Positions 11,260 through 22,239 of a stretch of 64,000 nt of DNA are shown piece after piece. A program made the translations under genes and the position numbers. Position 1 is the first letter of the stretch. Each line of letters begins with the position of its first letter. Under the pieces are notes generated by a model, which was not told the origin of the DNA, made no database searches, and worked only from the letters and a program-made list of their open reading frames with translations. Source of the DNA: Ariolimax columbianus. Taxonomy: Eukaryota; Mollusca; Gastropoda; Stylommatophora; Arionidae. The stretch is taken from contig JAVGWX010000002.1 in assembly GCA_036924085.1 (NCBI GenBank), positions 153,393,571-153,457,570 on the forward strand, written 5' to 3'.

Positions 11260-11276
11260 GGCTCTGACTAACGTCC

Positions 11277-11285
11277 ACCGTAATC
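11277..11285. repeat. Putative target-site duplication of L1w copy 1, 5' side
   Basis: ACCGTAATC, partner of 8636-8644 with one mismatch. Confidence 0.6.
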
Positions 11286-11439
11286 GATGAGGACCACTTT
11301 ATATTCACTGTTCGAATGAGTTCGAAGATGGCTAAATAAGCAAATTGGAGCCCTGAATTGTAAGTCGCATTTAGTACAAGGAAATATGACATGTCCTACC
11401 ACCGGGATTGATGTAGGGTTGAAGTGAGCAGGCATGTGG

Positions 11440-12180
11440 GGCGATAGTCTCTGTATAGCCTCATTTATTCGTATGTGTCATGTCCCTGAACACCCTCAGT
11501 AATAGTGTGCGCCAGTCTGTGCGAATGGTGGCGATTCTTCCCCAGTCATGATGGTCCATCCCGCGCTGGATCAGTGATTTTTTAAGCGTGTTATTGTACC
11601 GTTTCCGCTAAAGACCGCTTACTCTCTTACCATTTTGCAGTTCACCATAGAAAAGCTCATTTGATAGACGTTGATCCGATATGTGTACCACATGGCCAGT
11701 CATATCCCGCACGTGCTGCACATATCATGATGTCTATACTAGATATGCCCGATCGAGCTAACACATCAGAATTTGGCACCATGTCCTGCCATCTAATCCT
11801 CAGTAATTTTAGCAGGCAGTGCAAGTGGAAGTTGTTTAATTTTCCGACATGACGACTACAAACAGTTCAGGGTTCACGAGCATTTTATAGGGTAGGTAGA
11901 ACAACTGAGGCATAAGCCGTCATTTTCGTTTGAGTTCTGATCCCTCGCCTATCCCACACCATAGTTTGGAATCTGCCAACTATTTCACTTGCCTTAGCCA
12001 TTATTGTATTCGCCTAAACATCTATGTGAAAAACCTGAGACATAGTACCTCCAAGGTACGTGAATCTGTTAATATTTATGAAACAGTAACTGTGTACTGT
12101 GATTGAAGGTTCTGTATAGACCAAATCTGGAGCCGGCTAATGTAGAACTAGGTGGAGGCCGAGTCACAAATGTAACCTTA
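11440..12180 (-). pseudogene. LINE ORF2 C-terminal relic, multiply frameshifted
   Basis: Reading the minus strand in all three frames gives, in order: a post-RT stretch of the F.YLGGTMSQV.HID type, an SVVLPTL segment, a cysteine/leucine segment (HLHCLLKLLRIRWQDMVP), GHVVHISDQRLS, LFYGELQNGKRV, and finally LKKSLIQRGMDHHDWGRIA. This order matches the C-terminal third of a LINE ORF2 family widespread in marine invertebrates; I do not know its clade name. Many stops and shifts show it is old. No RT catalytic motif is left in the window. Confidence 0.75.
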
Positions 12181-13190
12181 ATATGTCACTATCTGTTCCT
12201 GGAAGAATGTTATGTAATATGTCACATTCTGTTCATGAAAGAATGTTATGGTTCATGATTTACTTCTCGTATTTAGGGAAGTGACTCTAACGCTTGCTTC
12301 ACTCCTCCACCAGGACTCACAGGCTAAGCGAAACACCAAAATGTTACAGTCTTCTACTTCTTCAGTAGTTCACTGGGGGAGGGGAGGGGGGGGGGCCTTC
12401 ATATTCGCTTTGTTATTACATGTATCACTCTTCTGTTACATGGGTCCGAAAGGGGCGTAAAAATAATAACATCTGTAACCTGCCAAACATGTGACTAAAC
12501 AGGGTGGATATGGAGTTGGTTACCTAATCCTGTAGAAACTATAAGCTACACGTAATAGAAAATAAAGTATCAACAGCCTAGGGTAAACGACCAACGACTG
12601 AACCAAGTCTGTTGTACCATAAACCATTACAAAAATCTTTCTGCCACCTTTTTTTCCAACTCGATGAGACGTGAAAATGCAAGCGTCTGTATCTTCTAAA
12701 TGCTCTTCTTCGGAAACCATTGACGGTTCCGAGAAATTTCCTCTTATATTCAAGATTCATATAAACGCACGCAAATTTCATCTCACATCAGAAGTGTGAA
12801 CCTGACATGTCTCTTATATCTAAAAGAAAAGAAATTTAAGAAAAAAAACAAGACTCCTATATCACTTATGTTTAATCACGTTTCATACGTGCACGCCTTC
12901 TAGGTGAGATGTATCCTATTTGCACAGGTCCGTTAGTAATAAGGCGAAACATATTATGGTCAGTGTCGTATCCGAGCATGGCAGATTCGATAGTAATGAC
13001 GGAGGAAGCAAAACCAGTATGAACAGAGTGTAACATTTGGAGAAATAAAGACAATCTATTTGGAGAGACCAAAACAGTCTCAGAGGTAATCGCACAGAGA
13101 ACACACATAATATGATATAACAGAAGCCCGGCGTTATTGCATTGATCACATTTTCACACTCAGAACTATCATAGAAGAATCAGTAGAAAT
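12181..13190. other. Spacer with short repeats and a G-run
   Basis: A roughly 45-bp direct duplication around ATATGTCAC.TTCTGTTC lies at 12180-12250. A G-rich run sits at 12377-12395. Short open frames (12248-12460, minus 12520-12781 and 12872-13149) have no recognisable domain and no clear splice context. Confidence 0.4.
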
Positions 13191-13194
13191 GCTG

Positions 13195-14320
13195 TCCCCA
13201 TTAATCATCAACTTCATTGACTTCCAGAAGGCCTTTGACAGTCTACAGCGTCCAACATTATGGAAGATTCTGAAGAACTATGGCTTACCCTCAAAATACA
13301 TAAATGTTATCAAGGCCTTTTATGATAATTCACGATGCTGTGTTTGAACAGCCGAAGGCAACACTGAATGGTTTAACATAACAACAGGAGTAAAACAGAG
13401 ATGTATTTTATCACCTCTACTATTTGACATAGCTATAGATTGAATTATGAAACACAGTGCCAAGAATAAGCATTTAGGCATATAATGGACAGATAACAAG
13501 ACCTTAGAAAATCTTGATGTTGCAGACTACCTAGCACTACTAAGTACCAGTAATGAAAAAACACAAGAAAATATAGATAGACTATGCCAATGGGCAGAAC
13601 AGATAGGACTTCAAGTAAACGTCTCAAAGACGAAAATATTAGCTTCAACAAACACAACGGTTGATATCAAGCTACATGGGAAATCTCTACAAAATGTCCA
13701 ACACTACGCCTACCTGGGAAGCAAAATGACACAAGATGGAGATGACACGAAATGAATTACCACTACAATTGCTTTGGCCTCATGCGCCTTTAATCAGATC
13801 ATCAATATCTGGAAATCAACCGCAAGCTCAGATTATTCAACTCAATCGTAATACCAGTCCTGCCATATGGATGTGAAAGCTGGAAGACAACAAAAGCGCT
13901 GGAAAACAAACTAAATATCTTTGAAAATAAATGTTTAAGAAAATGATTGAATATACGCTGGGACAAGCATAACCAATGACTCGATAATAACAAAGAAAAA
14001 CCAACTATACGTGTCGACCATCATCCGGAAAAAAACGATGGACATACATCGGACATGTCCTTAGAATGAACAACAACCGTCTTCCATTGCAAGCACTCGA
14101 ATGGACACCAATGGCCGTTTGGAAAAGAGGGAGACATAAGGAATTGCTCAGAAGAACAATCATCCGAGAGGGCTCAACTATGGGCCTCAGCACCATACAA
14201 GATCTAAAAACAGTGGCATCCCACCATTCCAACTGGAGATCGTTTGTTTCTGCAGTATGTGCCGTATTTGGCGCGCAGAGAACATACGACAGTTCTCATT
14301 ACAAAGTAGAGATCAAGTAA
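13195..14320 (+). pseudogene. RTE-like LINE reverse transcriptase and C-terminal relic
   Basis: The plus strand reads IINFIDFQKAFDSLQRPTLW (RT motif A) at about 13205-13260, GVKQRCILSPLLFD (motif B) at about 13388-13430, DVADYLALL in place of the usual ADD motif C at about 13520, YAYLGSKMTQDGD at about 13710, and RWTYIGHVLRMN near 14040-14070. The last stretch, 14066-14320, is a continuous frame ending in a stop and containing LQALEWTP and KRGRH. The motif A form, the Y.GHVLR block and the EWTP..KRGRH ending are typical of RTE-group LINEs. Scattered stops and frameshifts, and loss of one catalytic Asp, make it inactive. Confidence 0.85.
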
Positions 14321-14364
14321 AGGTGTTCCAATTGCATACAGGCGTGTCGTCAATTTAACAACTT

Positions 14365-14545
14365 AAACATCCGATACCCAGACATGTGTACTTGTTATGA
14401 GAACAGACAAACAGTCCAATATGTTCTCTAAATCTGCTTACTCCATGAGAGGAGTAATGTAGAGACATGGCGACCTTTAACCCCACCGAACGGTAAACTG
14501 TACGATGACAATAGAGGACTGAAACAGACCGCCAGGATTATGAGA
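14365..14545 (+). pseudogene. LINE C-terminal Cys/His tail relic
   Basis: Reads TCTCYENRQTVQYVL, then CLLHERSNVETW and GKLYDDNRGLKQTARI. This is the C.C...H/Q..L..C tail plus the final W.......LY...L..TA segment seen at the end of RNase H-bearing LINEs such as L1w (compare KLYGSVDSLRMTA in copy 1). It directly precedes a minisatellite whose units resemble its last codons. Confidence 0.7.
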
Positions 14546-14790
14546 GGTATAGATCTGATTATGGGAAGGATAATCGTGTATAGTGATGAGAAGCTTGAGA
14601 GCCACCAAGTTTATGAGGTGTAGATGTGATTTGGTGAAGGATAAACTTGTATTTTGACAAGAGAAACTTCAGACAGCTACCAAGTTTATGAGAGGTATAG
14701 ATGCGGTTTGGTGAAGGATAAACTTGTATATTGACAAGAAAATATTGAGACAGCCACCAAGTTTATGATAGATATAGACAGGGGTTGTTT
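14530..14790. repeat. 75-77-bp minisatellite grown from a LINE 3' end
   Basis: About 3.3 imperfect units with ACCAAGTTTATGAGAGGTA and GGTGAAGGATAAACTTGTAT; the ACCAAG element recurs near 14604, 14679 and 14756. The first unit, ACCGCCAGGATTATGAGAGG, is the coding end of the preceding LINE relic. Confidence 0.8.
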
Positions 14791-14999
14791 CAGAGATGGT
14801 TATCTGATCAGTACTTATGTTGGTCATAATTTTCTGTGCAAAAATGTTGAAGGCAGTAAACTCTCTCTTCTGTTCTTTCTCGATCTCCCCCCTCCCCCCC
14901 CCCCCCCCCAACACAAAAAAACCTGAGACTTGTAGAGGATGAGGTGATTTTTGAGCATTTTGAGAGGTGGCGTTCCCTGTTCTCATTCTCTTCAACATT
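14791..14999. other. Spacer with C-run
   Basis: A C-rich run at 14886-14910 interrupts otherwise unremarkable sequence. Confidence 0.5.
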
Positions 15000-15100
15000 A
15001 AACCAGGCTCATATTTACAGCTGGGTATACAGGTGAGTGCCGTGACTGGAAATTGAGGCCAATGATTTGCCGTGAGAAATAACGACTGAAATGACTGCTT
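15000..15100 (-). mobile_element. Degraded SINE family B fragment
   Basis: TTTACAGCTGGGTATACAGG is the inverse of the family B landmark CAGCTGTAAAT..GTA, as at 51140. Confidence 0.45.
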
Positions 15101-15139
15101 GCCAAGACCTCACCTTCACCTACGAAAGCCAATGGAAAC

Positions 15140-15330
15140 ATGATGTTTTACAGCAGCCTGGTCAATGAGGTAGGGATCGACACTATGATGCCCGAAGTAG
15201 TGAGCCAGCTGACAAGTATAACCCTGAACTACAACCAGGAGAGCCAAGAATCACCTCCTCCAGTACATCCCGGGATATAAGAAGAGCCACTGCAACCTGT
15301 TACCAGAGAAACACCGCCAATAGTGTAGAA
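15140..15330 (+). repeat. Dispersed repeat family C, copy 2
   Basis: Shares AGCCTGGTCAATGAGGT, GGGATATAAGAAGAGCCACT and CCAGAGAAACACCGCCAA with the other copies. Confidence 0.75.
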
Positions 15331-16689
15331 CTCAACACGAGTAGCTTGGATCTGAACAAACAAATCAGTGGTCCACATCCAGGAACTTTACAACATTAAA
15401 CAAAATATCATATACTATGACAATGAATTTGTCATCTTTTTAGGTCAAATCTAGAACCGTATTCTAACACAGTAGTTCCCCGTTTATACACATAGACTGG
15501 GAGCACAGCACGTTCGTAAAGCGGAAATCAGTCTTCACCAAACAAATTGCAAAAGCTACCAATGGCATTTTCAGCAGCCGAAAAAAGGAAATAGCGAACT
15601 ATATATCATTTGAAAGTGGCGCGAAAACCTACATAAATGACAACAAACATACATACAGACAAGTTAACAAACATAGATTTCTCCTCTTTCAATAAAAGTA
15701 AAAGAAATAATTTTCTTTCTCTAATATACGAATGTCTAATCTACATTGAAAATATATTTCTTTGAAAAGGCACCATCTTCATAATTGTGTTCAAGCTCTG
15801 GATGAAAGAGTCACGCAGCAGCAGCTGCGCTTGCTGTTTCTCCCAGCACTTATATTGATGTAAATTGGTCCTTGTCTGAAATCTATCAAACCAGCCACTG
15901 CTTGACTAAAGTTGTTCTCTTGATGTCTCTTCTCTTTTGTGCCCTCAGTTTATTAAAATGTTCGCATTTAATTTAGCCTGGATATTACTTTTAGTTAGAG
16001 GAATATCGTGACTTATTTAGTTTTCAATCCATATATTTACAGCTTTCTCTGTATCAGCAATAACGCTGTCCCACTTTCTAATCACTTTATTATGTATTGG
16101 TGTAGCGTCTTTAATTTCCTCTAACAATGTGCCATTAACCATAAGAATTGTAGCAATTATTGCATTTGATAAATCTAGCCTGCGGCCTTCTTCACTCCCA
16201 CCAATCTTTTGGTCACTAAATTTGATAATTCATTCTCTTCTTTCAAACTGAGAAGCCGATTATCACCACACTTAGAAACCATTATAAATGTTATAAACAT
16301 AAATATAACTGATACACGTGAACAATTGAAAAGAACTGTGTTATGTGCAAGTTTCGAGATCACACTAAAGGAAAACACGAACCGGCTGTTTCATTTAAAA
16401 ATAATGCTCGAAAATTTGCGGTAAGAGCGAACTCACGCTCGTATCATGGGTGCTGGTTATAATTGTAGACGTTCGTAAAGTGGGTGTTCGTAAAACGAGT
16501 GTTTGTATAACGCGATATTCAATAAAACTGCATAGCACTAAAGCTGTGAATCGCTCGCAAGCTATCAACCTTCCGGTCTCACTAATACCTGTGGGGTTGG
16601 GTAGGGGTGTGGAATGGGAAAGGGGGGGGGTGTAGAGGGAGAGGACGAGAGAGTAATTATGTTATGTTCGCCACACAAGAAAACTAGAG
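15331..16689. other. AT-rich spacer, no gene seen
   Basis: Over 1.3 kb of low-complexity to unique AT-rich DNA. Small overlapping open frames on both strands at 16175-16424 and 16450-16635 lack recognisable domains. A G-run lies at 16621-16630. Confidence 0.4.
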
Positions 16690-16870
16690 TAACATTACCA
16701 TAGCAGATATTGCAGTCAGGGATAAAGTGTTAGAAGAATCGTCATTGTACGAGGTATTAGCTTATTTATGAGAGGGTGGTGATTCGTTTGCCTTTCTGGT
16801 TGCCTTTTCCCTGCCTGCACAAAGTCTATCAGTGTTTTACAGCCCGGTCGACAGATGATTGCAGCAATAT
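16690..16870 (-). mobile_element. SINE family B fragment
   Basis: Its plus strand reads GTTTGCCTTTCTGGTTGCC and TTTTCCCTGCCTG and aligns over about 170 bp with 32160-32345. Both read as the reverse complement of the family B body. Confidence 0.65.
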
Positions 16871-17226
16871 AGATACAAACCACAGAGTCAAGAGCCCTAG
16901 ATCAGCTGGATGAACGACCAGTTCACATTGGATTGGTTGGCAGTTACTTTTAGATTCCTTCCACAACCCCGAAAGAGCATTTTTTTTTTGTTAATAGGTC
17001 TAATTAAAATCTAGCCTGTACGCTACGCGGGGACTACACAATCAAACGTTCTTTATTACTCAGACCTATAAACATCCCTTCCCCTCTCCCCTGCCCATAA
17101 CTCTAGCAATGTTTACACAGCCGCAATGAGAATTCATATATGGTTAACAGTCATTCCATGAAGGTCAAAGACGGACAGTCTATATTAGCAGTCTTTAACA
17201 CTTGTATAATTGCTACTGCGTGCAGG
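16871..17226. other. Spacer, no gene seen
   Basis: No recognised element. Confidence 0.4.
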
Positions 17227-17890
17227 GGTGGCAGAGCTCTCAGCTCTGAAGCTTAATGTTTCAAGTTCAATTCCTCGTTACAGAAGAGAAGAGTAATCAA
17301 TAGGCGAAGGGTGGCAGAGCTCTCAGCTCTGAAGCTTAATGTTTCAAGTTCAATCCCTCGTTACAGAAGAGAAGAGTAATCAATAGGCGAAGGGTGGCAG
17401 AGCTCTCAGCTCTGAAGCTTAATGTTTCAAGTTCAATTCCTCGTTACAGAAGAGAAGAGTAATCAATAGGCGAAGGGTGGCAGAGCTCTCAGCTCTGAAG
17501 CTTAATGTTTCAAGTTCAATCCCTCGTTACAGAAGAGAAGAGTAATCAATAGGCGAAGGGTGGCAGAGCTCTCAGCTCTGAAGCTTAATGTTTCAAGTTC
17601 AATTCCTCGTTACAGAAGAGAAGAGTAATCAATAGGCGAAGGGTGGCAGAGCTCTCAGCTCTGAAGCTTAATGTTTCAAGTTCAATCCCTATTTACAGAA
17701 GAGAAGAGTAATCAATAGGCGAAGGGTGGCAGAGCTCTCAGTTCTGAGGCTTAATGTTTCAAGTTCAATCCCTATTTACAGAAGAGAAGAGTAATCAATA
17801 GGCGAAGGGTGGCAGAGCTCTCAGCTCTGAAGCTTAATGTTTCAAGTTCAATCCCTCGTTACAGAAGAGAAGAGTAATCAATAGGTGGAA
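17227..17890 (+). repeat. 83-bp tandem array, 8 copies, unit resembling a tRNA/SINE head
   Basis: Units start at 17227, 17310, 17393, 17476, 17559, 17642, 17725 and 17808, an exact 83-bp period. Each has GGTGGCAGAGCTCTCAGCTC (A-box-like) and, about 30 bp further on, AAGTTCAATTCC or AAGTTCAATCCC, close to the pol III B-box consensus GTTCRANNCC. The two variants alternate in units 1 to 6, so a 166-bp dimer was amplified. Units 6 and 7 share CCCTATTTAC. The copies are very uniform, which indicates recent amplification. Transcription is not shown. Confidence 0.93.
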
Positions 17891-17929
17891 TATGCTGATC
17901 AAGACCCCATCCTACCTCACGTGCTCCTA

Positions 17930-18110
17930 GAAACTGGCTAGGTCAGAGCATCCTGGTCAACGAGGTGATGTCACTGTATTCCTGAGCTTACTAAGGAGGA
18001 GCCTAGCACTGCACTTTAGATAGTATGATACGGGTCCACCTTCGTTATGTCTCGAGATATAAGATGAGCCACTGCAAACTGCTCCCACAGAAACATCAAG
18101 AGTAATATTA
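17930..18110 (+). repeat. Dispersed repeat family C, copy 3
   Basis: Best preserved copy: CTGGTCAACGAGGTGATGTC, GAGCTTACTAAGGAGGAGCC, CTAGCACTGCACTT, GAGATATAAGATGAGCCACT, CACAGAAACATCAAGAG. Confidence 0.8.
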
Positions 18111-18149
18111 ACCCAGGACTAGTAGATTCAATCAATATTTTATAAGTAT

Positions 18150-18448
18150 GGTTAAGGTTAAGACGAGGGCTAGACTTCATCGCCGTGGGTTTCCCCATAT
18201 GGCTCACTCTCTCAGCAGAAAGGTATCCGGCCTGCAGAGAGCATCGCCGTGGATTTCTCCATATCGCTCAGTCTCTTTCAGCAGAAAGGTATCCCGGTCT
18301 GACGAGAGCATCGCACAAAGCACGAACTCCATAGCTCTAGCAATGAACCCTGGGATCTCAGGAAAAATTGCCATCATGAACCAATCGTCGCAGCTCGAAT
18401 TCGAACACCGACCGTCTGAACACGAGGCAAACGGCTAAACCAGTTCGC
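18150..18448 (-). mobile_element. tRNA-derived SINE, family E, copy 1
   Basis: On the minus strand the head runs from about 18448: GTGGCGAACTGGTTTAGC (A-box-like), then GGTGTTCGAATTCGAGC (B box). The body, with CATCATGAACCAA and GCACAAAGCACGAACTCC on the plus strand, matches 57600-57930. The body here contains a duplicated segment, TCAGCAGAAAGGTATCC, at about 18211 and 18279. An open plus-strand frame of 96 residues (18148-18438) across the SINE is incidental. Confidence 0.75.
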
Positions 18449-18514
18449 CACAAAGACCCCAAAGTATGGTTAAGAAAAAGCGGAGGTATAGGGTTCAACT
18501 TCTGTTAACGGCGG

Positions 18515-18700
18515 ACTCATGTCGACTCAGCTGTAAATAGGTACCTGACCTACAGGTAGAAAAGGAAAGTTAGCGAGTTGGGAAACTAAACAACCCGCCT
18601 GAAAACAATGCAAGCTGTAGCCTCGTACAATAGTCTCTGAAACTTCATCTCTGACAGCAGTAACTGCTATGAGACCACATTTACCTCCAAAACATCAGTG
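18515..18700 (+). mobile_element. SINE family B copy
   Basis: Contains TGTCGACTCAGCTGTAAAT and GGTACCTGACCTACAGGTAG followed by CTGACAGCAGTAACTGCTA. The same order is found at 51130-51280. A degraded head (AGGGTTCAACTTC) lies just upstream. Confidence 0.7.
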
Positions 18701-19255
18701 CAGCAGAAATCAAAGGAAACCTATATAAGAAAAGTCCCCATGCATGTACACCTGAATTCATGTTACGGCTCCCGATATTTGCTATCTCGTCCCCATCTCA
18801 TAATCATTGTTCTTACCTCATGCCATAACCAACTTTTCCATGTTCTAGCACAGAATATGAACCATTCCTTGAGTATCGCAGTAGCTTCCAATTATGGATA
18901 TCTTCGCTTAAGTAGAAATCACTCATTTAAATGGATGTTTTATGTTCGTTCAACCAATATCCAATAAGTACATTTACACGTAGAAACACACTGATATTGT
19001 TGTAATGTATAAACTACGTTTTACAAGTTCTTGTGACTATTTAATATTTTTGTAATGTACAAACTAGGTTTCCAAAGATCTAGTGACTATCTATGTGCAT
19101 ACCACATTCATACATCCTATGGACACTACTGACATATGTACAGTTGACTAAATAAGACCACTTCATTCATGGACAAACGGTCAGACAAACTATGTCCCTA
19201 AAGGCCTGGTCCTAACTGTTATACAAAACAAACTGACACAAACAAGGAGGTTCCA
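18701..19255. other. Spacer with a 60-bp duplication
   Basis: AATGTATAAACTACGTTT at about 19004 and AATGTACAAACTAGGTTT at about 19054 mark an imperfect direct repeat. The 89-residue frame at 18698-18967 has no known features. Confidence 0.4.
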
Positions 19256-20050
19256 ACTGTCACACAATTTATGACAGCAACAGACAGATTTTAATAACCA
19301 CACAAACAAATTATGGTAGCAACAGACATTTTTTAATAACCACACAAACAAATTATGGTAGCAACAGACATATTTTAATAACCACACAAACAAATTATGG
19401 TAGCAACAGACAGATTTTAATAACCACACAAACAAATTATGGTAGTTACAGACATATTTTAATAGCCACACAAACACATTATGGTAGCAACAGCCATATT
19501 TTAATAACCACACAAACAAATGATGGTAGCAACAGACAGATTTTGATAACCACACAAACAAATTATGGTAGCAACAGACAGATTTTAATAACCACACAAA
19601 CAAATTATGGTAGTTACAGACATATTTTAATAGCCACACAAATACATTATGGTAGCAACAGACATATTTTAATAACCACACAAACAAATTAAGGTAGCAA
19701 CAGACAGATTTTAATAACCACACAAACAAATTATGGTAGCAACAGACAGATTTTAATAACCACACAAACAAATTAAGGAAGCAACAGACAGATTTTAATA
19801 ACCCCACAAACAAATTAAGGTAGCAACAGACAGATTTTAATAACCCCACAAACAGATTATGGTAGCAGCAGACAGATTTTAATAACCCCACAAACAGATT
19901 ATGGTAGTTACATATTCTAATAGCCACACAAACGAATTATGACAGTTACATATTCTAATAGCCACACAAACGAATTATGACAGTTACATATTCTAATAGC
20001 CACACAAACGAATTATGGTAGTTACATATTCTAATAGCCACACAAACTAC
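19256..20050. repeat. 42-bp minisatellite, about 16 copies, then a 38-bp variant
   Basis: Unit contains TTATGGTAGCAACAGACAGA and TTTTAATAACCACACAAACA. From about 19880 the unit shortens to 38 bp (GACAGTTACATATTCTAATA). The 42-bp period is 14 codons without stops and yields a 245-residue minus-strand frame (19190-19927). Its repeats are hydrophobic and Cys-rich, but no signal of a real gene accompanies it. Confidence 0.95.
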
Positions 20051-20275
20051 GTTATAGACAGGTTTCAGTAGCCAAACAAATATGACCGCAACAGACACAT
20101 TTTAATAGCCAATCAAACACGCTGATTAACAGGTAAAAACCCGTCCAAGAGGCGACTAAAAACCCTGGCACCAAGGCCAGGCACTCACGAGGAAGTAACA
20201 TTCCAAAAGAGAACAACCACAATCTGCCTTTAGGCGTCACGTCGTAGTCAGACCACCAAACTAGTGAGTGAGTGA
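20051..20275. other. Spacer
   Basis: Ends in a short (GTGA)n run at 20262-20280. Confidence 0.4.
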
Positions 20276-20572
20276 GTGAGTACTTGTCAGCTCTGCTCGG
20301 ATCTCGCTCAAGTGATCGCCTTAATTGAACCCTTCCACGGCTCTTGCGCTACTCAACAGGCCAAATTGGCGAACAACAAATTATTGCCAACCGCTTCTGC
20401 AGTCTCGCTTCATCAGATCTGTCCCAACCAACAACAGACGGCGCGGACGAGCGAAATGACAGAGAAAGCTCTAGAGCATTATGAGCAAATGAATGATTAT
20501 TTGGTGAGGCTGGGGAAGACGGTTTACGAGCCAGGAGTGGGGGCTGAGATAGGTCTGGGGATACATAAGTAA
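20276..20572 (+). CDS. Unassigned open frame in non-repetitive DNA (weak gene candidate)
   Basis: A 98-codon frame closed by TAA, in sequence richer in GC than its surroundings and not made of tandem repeats. The C-terminal half, EKALEHYEQMNDYLVRLGK, looks like a short amphipathic helix. The listed start is not an ATG in a good context, so if real this would be part of an exon or a shorter ORF. An AATAAA lies about 110 bp downstream (near 20683). I do not recognise any family, and a chance ORF or a decayed transposon frame is equally possible. Confidence 0.2.
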   Translation: MSTCQLCSDLAQVIALIEPFHGSCATQQAKLANNKLLPTASAVSLHQICPNQQQTARTSEMTEKALEHYEQMNDYLVRLGKTVYEPGVGAEIGLGIHK

Positions 20573-20966
20573 TATGCCTACTTTTTAATTATTTCTCGTT
20601 ATACGCTTCGGCGAACGGCTTGTTTTCCTCTTCTGGTCCACGGGAAAACAAGATATTCCACTGTTATAGCGGTATCGTATTTCAATAAATCAATGAAAGC
20701 TTTTACAGCTTCCGGTGGAGCATAGGACTTGGAACAAATACGTGTCAAGTCATCAAACGATGACCATTTGTGTGGCTACAATATAGTTGAGAGACTGAAA
20801 TAGATGAATACTGTCATGTGACACAGCTACACATATAGTAGTGACGTCAAGAGAAGCTGCTGGCGTTGGATAGAACACACATTTAGGAAACTAGTTTAAA
20901 ACTAGACTTATAAGTCTCTATACTGGAATTCAGCAGGCAAGAGAGGTACAGGTAGAACACAACACA

Positions 20967-21012
<46 letters not shown>

Positions 21013-21490
21013 AAGTCAAACATATAAAGAAAATGGGCAAGATGTGAACAGAGCTAAAACGCGTAGACCAGGACAAAATGACTTGATCTGTGTTTCACGT
21101 AGACGTGTGCTCTATAGGTAGCTGAAACGTTTTGACTTAAGTGATTGACAATGAAAAACAACAATAGTTATGTATCTGTATCCGCATATTTATTCCATGT
21201 CCGGCGAGCGGTGCCTACCAAAGTAGACAAGGTGGCCCGCGAGGTATAATGTTCTGAAGCGTTTTGTCAAGTTCACAATGCCACTACACACTCAACGGGA
21301 TTGTAGTCTGTCAAATGGTGGGGTGTGAAAACTCATGTGTTGGTCTATCTTTTACCTAAGAGGTGTGTGTGATTGCACGATGTGCTAGTCAACTGCTATT
21401 ATATTCTTTCAGGGTGGCAGTAGACCTATTTATTGTAGACTGTCACAGATAGAGAGGTGTCTAACAGCGCTGTCTAACCTATCTATATCT
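20573..21490. other. Spacer with a (GA)n microsatellite
   Basis: A pure AG run spans about 20972-21011. Otherwise no gene or known repeat recognised. Confidence 0.45.
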
Positions 21491-21720
21491 GACTTGCTCC
21501 ACACATTCTCTCTCTCTCTCTCTGTTTCTCACATTCTTTCTCCCAAGTTCTCTCACCATGTCTCTGATTCTCAATTCCTGTTACTTCTCTCCTTCGCTCT
21601 AATTCTCTTTCCCACTCTTACACAATCTCATTTTCTCTCTCTTACGAATTCTCTCCTTCTCTATTTCTCTCTGCCATTGTCTTTCTTTCTTTCTGACTCC
21701 CTCTTTGATTGTTTCTCTTG
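21491..21720. repeat. Pyrimidine-rich CT/CTTT low-complexity block
   Basis: CTCTCT and TTTCTTTC runs from 21508 to about 21715. Confidence 0.85.
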
Positions 21721-22195
21721 ATCTATCTCAATCACAGTGTGGCAGTGGCCCTGCTATTGCGTATGCCATACAAGCAGCGCTCCCAAACACCACTAAGCAC
21801 GGTCAGACACGAGAATCATTTATTGCGCTGCATGTGAAGTATAAAGCCACACCAGCAGCTGCCCCCCTTGCAAGACGTCTGAATCAAGACAAATAAATGT
21901 AGCCGTTTCTGTAGTAGTGATTTTACGTGATAAAGTTGCTAGTCCAATGTACAAATCTGTTTAGCCGACTTTTACAACATGCTTGGAATGTTACAGTGGT
22001 TGTATTCTTTCCCACCTCGGGCATCGCTAGCATAAATATAAGTGTGCCTGTTGTTATTACGGCTATTTCAGATAAATTGCTATTATCAGTCAGGCTGAGG
22101 GGAGGGCGGGAGCAAGTGAGATAGACAGATAAAAGGAGAGAAAGCGAGAAAGAAAAATTAGCAGAGAGAGTAAGAGAAAATGAGGGAGGGCGGGA
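21721..22195. other. Spacer, no gene seen
   Basis: Short frames at 21705-21896 and 21927-22124 lack domains. Confidence 0.4.
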
Positions 22196-22234
<39 letters not shown>

Positions 22235-22239
22235 ATATG

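Larger units (their letters stand above)
8645..11276 (-). mobile_element. LINE 'L1w' copy 1: 5'-truncated, RT + RNase H + Cys/His tail
   Basis: About 2.6 kb on the minus strand, colinear with the second copy at 58902-62814. Domains from 5' to 3' are RT (about 11259-10000), linker, RNase H (about 9460-9094) and a C-terminal Cys/His segment (8840-8790). It ends in a short GAA-rich tail at 8645-8656. Homology to copy 2 stops at 11276, exactly where a near-perfect 9-bp duplication begins. That is what target-primed reverse transcription with 5' truncation predicts. RT plus RNase H in one ORF is known from I, Jockey-related and Ingi lineages; I cannot place it more precisely. Several frameshifts make it inactive. 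Confidence 0.92.

Noticed and set aside
19190..19927. 245-residue minus-strand ORF as a membrane protein gene
   Set aside because: It is the translation of a 42-bp array (14-codon period) with no flanking gene signals. Hydrophobic, Cys-rich repeats follow from the DNA unit.
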